From: JBBRHF01 sp038223055
Lineage (GTDB): Bacteria; Actinomycetota; Actinomycetes; JACCUZ01
DNA: 35,182 nt
Direction of reading: 5' to 3'
Assembly (NCBI GenBank): GCA_038223055.1
Contig: JBBRHF010000017.1
Span: 1-35,182, forward strand
Under the pieces are notes generated by a model. The model ran no database searches. It worked only from the letters and a program-made list of their open reading frames with translations, and had not been told where the DNA came from. Every line of letters begins with the position of its first letter. Positions within the stretch are counted from its first letter, which is position 1. The position numbers and the translations under genes were made by a program. Positions 30,417 to 35,182 of the stretch are shown here, piece after piece.

Positions 30417-30537
30417 CGGCGCGCGATCATCGGCGCACGGTCATCCGGGCACGGTCATCGGCGCGCGGTCATCGGCGCGCGGTCATCGGCGCGCGATCAT
30501 CGGCGCGCGGTCAATCGGCGCGCGGTCATCGGCGCGC
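30411..30537. repeat. 9 x 14-bp tandem repeat between methyltransferase and TetR genes
   Basis: Nine units of consensus GGTCATCGGCGCGC (one unit has an extra A, two begin GATCAT, one is CCGGGCAC-variant). On the coding strand every unit holds ATGACC. The unit at one end provides the methyltransferase stop (TGA) and the unit at the other end the TetR start (ATG). Confidence 0.95.
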
Positions 30538-31281
30538 GACCCACAGCCGGGTGAGGTAGGACAGCTCGGCGACCCCGCCCGGGAAGGCCGCGGACAACCC
30601 GTCGCGCAGCCCGCCGAGCAGGCGCGCCGCGGCCGCCTCGGGCAGGGCCGAGACGTAGGAATGGCTGCTGTAGTCGGTCACGAACACCGCGACGGGCACG
30701 GTGCGGGTCCACGGGATCTCGACCTTGGCCACCCACCCGAACCGGCCGCTGCCCTCGAGGTCGGCTCCCCAGTCGGCCTGGTCGACGCGCTGAGCCTCGT
30801 AGTCCAGAGATAGGTCGGTGGCCTCGGCGACGTAGGCCTCCCACCAGGGGGAACCCTGCGCCTGCAGGAAGTTCCAGAACGTGGCCAGCACACCCCGCGG
30901 CTTGAGCACCCGCACCGCCTCGGGGATGGCGCTGACGGGATCGATCCAGTGCCAGGACTGTGCGTAGGTCACGAGGTCGAACGCGTTGTCCCGCAACGGC
31001 AACGCGTTGCCGTCTCCGACCACGGGCCGGACCCGCGACGTGGACCGCGACCGGAGCAGGGCCAGCGCACCCGGCCCGGGGTCGACGGCGACCACCTTCG
31101 CGCCACGGCCGGCCAGCGCGCGACTGGCGATGCCGGTGCCGGCCCCGATGTCGGCCACGTCGGCGCGCAGCAGCGGCTGCCCGAGCGCGGACTCCAGGGT
31201 GTCGAAGAGCTGCGCGGGGTAGTCCGGGCGCGCCGCGTCGTAGGCGCTCGCGACGTGGTCGAAGGTCACCCGGCGGGTCAT
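30526..31281 (-). CDS. class I SAM-dependent methyltransferase
   Basis: A 251-residue methyltransferase of the UbiE/Methyltransf_11 type. The start MTRRVTFDHVASAYDAARPDYP is common to the group. The SAM-binding glycine motif is VADIGAGTGIASRAL, followed by VVAVDPGPGAL, and the later block reads LVTYAQSWHWIDP. The substrate is unknown. The ATG at 31281 overlaps the stop of the TIM-barrel gene as ATGA. The last codon and stop lie inside the 14-bp repeat array. Confidence 0.88.
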   Translation of the reverse strand: MTRRVTFDHVASAYDAARPDYPAQLFDTLESALGQPLLRADVADIGAGTGIASRALAGRGAKVVAVDPGPGALALLRSRSTSRVRPVVGDGNALPLRDNAFDLVTYAQSWHWIDPVSAIPEAVRVLKPRGVLATFWNFLQAQGSPWWEAYVAEATDLSLDYEAQRVDQADWGADLEGSGRFGWVAKVEIPWTRTVPVAVFVTDYSSHSYVSALPEAAAARLLGGLRDGLSAAFPGGVAELSYLTRLWVARR

Positions 31282-32084
31282 GCGCGCGCCGCCAGGTTGA
31301 GCCGGGCGAACGCGAGGCCCTCGGCGAGGTCGGCCTCGCGCTCGTCGCGATTGGCTGCCCGCCTGGTGTTGACCTCGAGGATGACGGTGCCGGCGAACCG
31401 CAGGTCGGCAAGGCGTTCGAGCAGTTCGACACACGGCTGCCCGCCGCGGCCGGGGATCAGGTGCTCGTCCCGGTTGGAGCCGAGCCCGTCGGCCAGGTGG
31501 ACGTGGGCGAGCCGGTCACCCAGCGCCAGCGCGTCGGCCAGCGCGTCAGCACCGGAGACCGAGGTGTGCGACAGGTCCAGGGTCACGGCCGGGTAAGGCT
31601 GTTCAACCGGGTCCCAGTGCGGCAGGTAGGCGGCGATCTCGCGCCCGCGCGCCTTCCACGGGAACATGTTCTCGACCGCGAACACGACGTCGGTCTCCTG
31701 CTGCATGCGGACCAGCCCTTCAACGAAACCCTTGGCGTAGTCCCGCTGCCACAGGAACGGCGGGTGCACGACGACGGTCGAGGCTCCCACTCCCTCGGCC
31801 GCCTCCCGGGCCCGGATCAGCTTGGTCCACGGATCGGTGCTCCACACCCGCTGGGTGAGCAGCAGGCAGGGCGCGTGGATCGCCAGGATCGGCACGCCGA
31901 ACCGGTCGGAGAGCTCGCGCAGCGCGACCGGATCCTGGCTGACCGGGTCGGTCCACACCATCACCTCGACGCCGTCGAAACCCAGGTCCGCCGCCATCTC
32001 GAAGGCGGTCGTGCAGGACTCGGGATAGCACGACGCGGTCGAGAGGCCGACCTTGGCCTGGGGCACCCGGACGACCCGACGCAT
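31278..32084 (-). CDS. sugar phosphate isomerase/epimerase-like TIM-barrel protein
   Basis: A 268-residue xylose-isomerase-like barrel (AP endonuclease 2 fold). Metal-ligand type segments are present in order: VVVHPPFLW, VFAVENMFPW, VTLDLSHTSVSG, LAHVHLADG and GTVILEVNTRR. Enzymes of this fold act on sugars, inositols or related carbonyl compounds; the substrate here is unknown. The ATG at 32084 was chosen because it precedes the conserved VRVPQAKVGLSTASCYPES block and has AGGGTGGG just upstream. An ATG at 32108 or GTG at 32111, overlapping the ppx stop, are alternatives. It follows ppx, as in mycobacteria (Rv0496 to Rv0498, from memory). Confidence 0.85.
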   Translation of the reverse strand: MRRVVRVPQAKVGLSTASCYPESCTTAFEMAADLGFDGVEVMVWTDPVSQDPVALRELSDRFGVPILAIHAPCLLLTQRVWSTDPWTKLIRAREAAEGVGASTVVVHPPFLWQRDYAKGFVEGLVRMQQETDVVFAVENMFPWKARGREIAAYLPHWDPVEQPYPAVTLDLSHTSVSGADALADALALGDRLAHVHLADGLGSNRDEHLIPGRGGQPCVELLERLADLRFAGTVILEVNTRRAANRDEREADLAEGLAFARLNLAARA

Positions 32085-32107
32085 AGCGCCCACCCTACGG
32101 CCGGGCA

Positions 32108-33049
32108 TCACGAGCGCTCGGTGACGCCCATCGCGTCGAGGCGGCGCAGGATGATGCCCTCGCGCAGCGCCCACGGGCAGATCTCGAGCCGCTCGACCTC
32201 CAGTAGATCCATTGCCGCGTGGGCCACCAGGGCGCCGGCGAGCAGTTGGGGCGCGCGCGCAGGAGAGACCCCCGGCAACGCGGCGCGCTTGTGGTTCTTC
32301 ATCTCGGCCAGCCGTGGGATCCAGATCCCGAGGTCCTCGAACAGCAGATCCCGCTTGACGTAAGCGCCCTCCGACGACGGGGCGGCGCCGGTCAACCGGG
32401 CCAACTGCTTGAAGGTCTTGGACGTTCCGACGACACGGTCGGGGTCCCCCGCCAGCTCGAACGGCCGCAGCTCGGCGGCCACCTGTGCCCGCACGTGCTT
32501 GCGCAACGCCTTCACATCGGCCGCGCGGGGCGGGTCCTCGGTCAGCCAGTCCCGGGTCAGCCGGCCGGCACCCAGCGGCATCGACGCCAAGGCGTCGGGT
32601 TCCTCGTCGAGCCCGGTCGCCAGCTCGAGGGACCCGCCGCCGATGTCGAGCACCAGCAGCCGCCCGGACGACCAGCCGAACCACCGGCGTACGGCGAGGA
32701 AGGTGAGCCGCGCCTCCTCGTCGCCGGTGAGCACCGCAAGATCGACCTCGGTCTCGTCACGGACCCGCTTCAGCACCGCGTCGCCGTTGCGGGCCTCGCG
32801 GATCGCCGAGGTCGCGAACGCCAGCATCTGCTCGCAGCCGCGGTCCTCCGCGAGCGTCAGGGCCTCGCGGACGAACGCGATCAGGGCATCGACGCCGTCC
32901 TCGGCGATGCCGCCGTCAGCGGTGAGATGCTCGGCGAGGCGCAGGTCGTTCTTGTGCGAGTTTGCCGGCCACGGCCGGGCACCGGGGTGGGCGTCGACCA
33001 CGAGCAGGTGAACCGTGTTCGAGCCGATGTCGAGGACACCCAGCCGCAT
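32108..33049 (-). CDS. Ppx/GppA exopolyphosphatase family protein
   Basis: A 313-residue phosphatase of the actin-like ATPase superfamily. Phosphate-1 motif VLDIGSNTVHLLVVD is at the start, FATSAIREARNGD follows near residue 82, and phosphate-2 LLVLDIGGGSLELATG lies near 132. The length matches the short actinobacterial Ppx1 form without the C-terminal helical extension of the E. coli enzyme. The family hydrolyses polyphosphate or (p)ppGpp-type 5'-phosphates; which applies is not evident. The ATG at 33049 has GAGGGG six bases before it. It is divergent from the cysteine-rich gene at 33146. Confidence 0.9.
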   Translation of the reverse strand: MRLGVLDIGSNTVHLLVVDAHPGARPWPANSHKNDLRLAEHLTADGGIAEDGVDALIAFVREALTLAEDRGCEQMLAFATSAIREARNGDAVLKRVRDETEVDLAVLTGDEEARLTFLAVRRWFGWSSGRLLVLDIGGGSLELATGLDEEPDALASMPLGAGRLTRDWLTEDPPRAADVKALRKHVRAQVAAELRPFELAGDPDRVVGTSKTFKQLARLTGAAPSSEGAYVKRDLLFEDLGIWIPRLAEMKNHKRAALPGVSPARAPQLLAGALVAHAAMDLLEVERLEICPWALREGIILRRLDAMGVTERS

Positions 33050-33133
33050 ATGACGCCCCTCGTCGTGCCTCTCGTCCTGAGCGAACAGTAGCGACGTCCT
33101 GCGCACGGCCCCGTCACCCACCCGGCCACGGTC

Positions 33134-33139
33134 TAGGCT
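33134..33139 (+). promoter_or_regulatory. possible leaderless -10 for the cysteine-rich gene
   Basis: TAGGCT lies six bases before the ATG at 33146, and no Shine-Dalgarno sequence is present. No clear -35 is seen. Confidence 0.45.
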
Positions 33140-33145
33140 TGCGGG

Positions 33146-33874
33146 ATGCCCGAGGTCGCGCTGGACTTTCCGCGCGCGTGGGTGGAGTTCCCCGATCCGG
33201 CCAACACCGGTCAGGTGTTCCGCTGCGACCTGACCTGGCTGACCTCGAGCTGGACCTGCATCTTCGGCGGCGGGTGCAAGGGGATCTACGCCGAGCAGCC
33301 GGCGGGGGTGGGCTGCTGCACGCTGGGAGCGCACTTCTCCGACAAGGACGACGAAAAGCGGGTCAGGGCGTTCGTGGCCGAGCTGACGCCGCAGACGTGG
33401 CAGCACCACGCCAGGCGGTGGGTGGACAAGGACGAGGAGGGCGCGCGCAAGACGCGGGTCGTCGACGGCGCCTGCATCTTCGCCAACCGGACGGGCTTCC
33501 CCGGCGGCGAGGGCTGCGCGCTGCACGCCCACGCGCTGCGCACCGGCCGCCCGGTCCTCGACACCAAGCCCGACGTCTGCTGGCAGCTGCCGATCCGGCG
33601 AAGCTACGACCGGGTCACCCGCCCCGACGAGACCGAGGTGCTCGTCGTCACGATCGCGGAGTACGACCGTCGCGGCTGGGGGCCCGGCGGCCACGACCTC
33701 GACTGGTACTGCAGCGGCAACACCGAGGCCCACGTCGCCCCGGAGCCGGTCTATCTGTCGATGCGCGCCGAGCTGGTCGAGCTGATGGGCGGACCGGCGT
33801 ACGACGAGCTGGAGCGCCACTGCTCGGCCCGGCTGGCGCGGCGCCGTCTGGTCGCCCCCCACCCCGCCGACTGA
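33146..33874 (+). CDS. conserved cysteine-rich protein of unknown function
   Basis: A 242-residue soluble protein that I do not recognise with certainty. It has ten cysteines: C27, C38, C44, the pair C57-C58, C110, C124, C145, C189 and C226, several next to glycine (FGGGCKG, GVGCCTLG, GGEGCALH). The spread suggests a metal site, perhaps like the YkgJ or DUF3109 zinc/iron-chelating proteins; the resemblance is one of pattern only. No signal peptide or membrane segment is seen. It lies upstream of and parallel to radA, with 211 bases of tandem repeats between them. Translation probably starts at the very 5' end of the message. Confidence 0.7.
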   Translation: MPEVALDFPRAWVEFPDPANTGQVFRCDLTWLTSSWTCIFGGGCKGIYAEQPAGVGCCTLGAHFSDKDDEKRVRAFVAELTPQTWQHHARRWVDKDEEGARKTRVVDGACIFANRTGFPGGEGCALHAHALRTGRPVLDTKPDVCWQLPIRRSYDRVTRPDETEVLVVTIAEYDRRGWGPGGHDLDWYCSGNTEAHVAPEPVYLSMRAELVELMGGPAYDELERHCSARLARRRLVAPHPAD

Positions 33875-33949
33875 CCCGCACCGACTGACCGTCGCGGACT
33901 GACCCTGGCGGACTGACCCTGGCGGACTGACCCTGGCGGACGGACCCAG
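33866..33949. repeat. six imperfect ~14-bp repeats across a stop codon
   Basis: Six units: two degenerate units of 15 and 13 bp containing CCGACTGACC, three perfect copies of GCGGACTGACCCTG (33894-33935) and one degenerate copy. The first unit includes the last codon and TGA of the cysteine-rich gene. Confidence 0.9.
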
Positions 33950-34024
33950 GCCGCACGCCGCCTCGCCGCACGCCGCCTCGCCGCACGCCGCCTCGCCGCA
34001 CGCCGCCTCGCCACACGCCGCCTC
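33950..34024. repeat. 5 x 15-bp tandem repeat upstream of radA
   Basis: Five units of GCCGCACGCCGCCTC, the last with one change, directly following the previous array and ending about 60 bases before the radA start. Confidence 0.95.
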
Positions 34025-34072
34025 GCCTCGCCCGCCGATTCGGTCCTGCCGGGTTCTGTCTGCCCCGCCACC

Positions 34073-34078
34073 TAGCCT
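34073..34078 (+). promoter_or_regulatory. possible leaderless -10 for radA
   Basis: TAGCCT lies seven bases before the radA ATG, with no Shine-Dalgarno sequence between. The -35 is not evident. Confidence 0.45.
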
Positions 34079-34085
34079 CGGCGTC

Positions 34086-35182
34086 ATGGCCAAAACCTCC
34101 GCCCGCGAGCGCCCTGCCTACTGCTGCGCGGAGTGCGGCTGGACCAGCGCCCGCTGGGTCGGGCGCTGCGGCGAGTGTCAGGCCTGGGGCACCGTGGCCG
34201 ACTCCGCCGCGCCGACGGTGCGCACCACCGTCGCGGGACCGGTTACCACCCTCGCCCGCCCGATCGGGGAGGTCGACGTCGCGGCCGCCCGGGCCCGGCC
34301 CTGCGGGGTCGACGAGCTCGACCGAGTGCTCGGCGGCGGCCTCGTGCCGGGCGCCGTCGTGCTGTTGGCCGGTGAACCGGGAGTCGGCAAATCGACCCTG
34401 CTGCTCGACGTGGCGGCCCGGTTCGCCGACACCGGCCGGGCCCTCTATGTGACCGGCGAGGAGTCCGCCGCGCAGGTCCGGCTGCGGGCCGAGCGCATCG
34501 GCGCAGTGCGGGACCAGCTGTTCCTGGCCGCCGAGACCGATCTGGCCGCAGTGCTGGGGCACGTCGACGCCGTGGCCCCTGCGCTGCTCGTCGTCGACTC
34601 GGTCCAGACGGTGTCCAGCGCCGGGATGGACGGCGCACCGGGCAATGTCAGCCAGGTCCGCGAGGTCGCGGCAGCGCTCAGCCGGGTGGCCAAGGAGCGC
34701 GGCATCGCCACCGTGCTCGTCGGGCACGTCACCAAGGACGGCTCGATCGCCGGTCCCCGGGTCCTCGAACATCTGGTCGACGTCGTGCTGCACTTCGAGG
34801 GCGAGCGGCACTCGCGGCTGCGGATGGTCCGCGGCGTGAAGAACCGCTACGGCCCCTCCGACGAGGTCGGCTGCTTCGACCTGACCGACGAGGGCATCAC
34901 CGGCCTGGCCGATCCCAGCGGCCTGTTCCTGTCCCGGCACGAGGTGCCGGTGCCGGGCACCTGCGTGACCGTCACAGTCGACGGAAAGCGCCCCCTCGTG
35001 GCCGAGGTGCAGGCGCTGGTGGCGCCGTCCACGCTGGCCAACCCGCGGCGCACCACGAGCGGGCTCGAGTCGAGCCGGGTCGCCATGGTCCTGGCAGTGC
35101 TGGACAGACGGGCCAGCATCGTGCTGCGCGAGCGGGACGTCTATGCCGCCACGGTCGGCGGCGTGCGCCTCGCGGAGCCGGC
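34086..35182 (+). CDS. radA: DNA repair protein RadA (Sms), 3' truncated
   Basis: RecA-related ATPase that helps process recombination intermediates by driving branch migration. The readable 365 residues include the N-terminal zinc finger (CAEC, then CGEC, within residues 14-31), Walker A GEPGVGKST near 98-106, Walker B LLVVDSVQ, and the RadA-specific motif as KNRYGPSDEVG (usually KNRFG). The start of the Lon-like C-terminal domain follows. The frame is still open at the window edge, so the C-terminus is missing. The ATG at 34086 is the only sensible start before the zinc finger. Confidence 0.95.
   Translation, partial: MAKTSARERPAYCCAECGWTSARWVGRCGECQAWGTVADSAAPTVRTTVAGPVTTLARPIGEVDVAAARARPCGVDELDRVLGGGLVPGAVVLLAGEPGVGKSTLLLDVAARFADTGRALYVTGEESAAQVRLRAERIGAVRDQLFLAAETDLAAVLGHVDAVAPALLVVDSVQTVSSAGMDGAPGNVSQVREVAAALSRVAKERGIATVLVGHVTKDGSIAGPRVLEHLVDVVLHFEGERHSRLRMVRGVKNRYGPSDEVGCFDLTDEGITGLADPSGLFLSRHEVPVPGTCVTVTVDGKRPLVAEVQALVAPSTLANPRRTTSGLESSRVAMVLAVLDRRASIVLRERDVYAATVGGVRLAEP

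Noticed and set aside
30411..30537. CRISPR-like array
   Set aside because: The 14-bp units are directly adjacent without spacers and no cas genes are present. The same applies to the other tandem arrays.
32108..34093. A 661-codon frame containing ppx
   Set aside because: The extra N-terminal part is antisense to the cysteine-rich gene and to the 15-bp repeats; ppx starts at 33049 with a ribosome site.

Overview
The window is GC-rich chromosomal DNA from an Actinomycetota species. The evidence is a G/C-rich third codon position, frequent GTG starts, many 4-base ATGA/GTGA gene overlaps, a bS22-type mini ribosomal protein, a Rex-hemACDB locus and apparent leaderless promoters. Gene order resembles what I recall of Streptomyces (rex-hemACD) and Mycobacterium (the ppx to proC to HTH to bS22 to epimerase to acyltransferase run). 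The genus cannot be fixed from sequence alone. Most of the window is core metabolism. I see no rRNA, tRNA, CRISPR array, intact insertion sequence or prophage.

Layout. 1-2260 (+): menE (5' truncated), menA and a small PLDc_N-type membrane protein. 2319-8478 (-): one block transcribed hemL, histidine phosphatase, TlpA/ResA-like thioredoxin, ccdA, resB, ccsB, covering tetrapyrrole entry and System II cytochrome c maturation. 8914-14484 (-): rex, hemA, hemC, cobA/hemD fusion, hemB, with a Rex operator inside the rex promoter. 14604-18962 (-): HTH protein, bS22, epimerase, acyltransferase, AMP-forming ligase and glutaredoxin. 19076-23589 (-): MacAB-like export system followed by an AcuC-like deacetylase. 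23656-25504 (+): DUF389 membrane protein and aldo/keto reductase. 25753-27553 (-): proline dehydrogenase and proC. 27554-28281: no intact gene, but a broken MFS transporter fragment. 28282-33049 (-): ppx, TIM-barrel isomerase, SAM methyltransferase, TetR regulator and an ABC-2 exporter. 33146-35182 (+): cysteine-rich conserved protein and radA (3' truncated).

Functional theme. Much of the left half makes or installs the parts of a respiratory chain: menaquinone, heme, cytochrome c maturation, and the NADH/NAD+-sensing regulator Rex. The two stretches around 19-25.5 kb and 26.6-31.3 kb look like accessory insertions into a conserved gene order.

Most noteworthy observations: (i) rex has a strong Shine-Dalgarno sequence but no ATG/GTG/TTG in frame where its conserved N-terminus begins; an ATC sits at the right spacing. 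(ii) Short tandem repeats are unusually dense at gene ends, with periods divisible by 3 inside coding sequence and mostly 13 or 14 bp (or 5 bp) outside it. One 9-copy array appears to have been built from an ATGA stop/start overlap. (iii) The ABC-2 exporter has a near-consensus promoter with a perfect inverted repeat covering both the -10 box and the start codon of a leaderless message.
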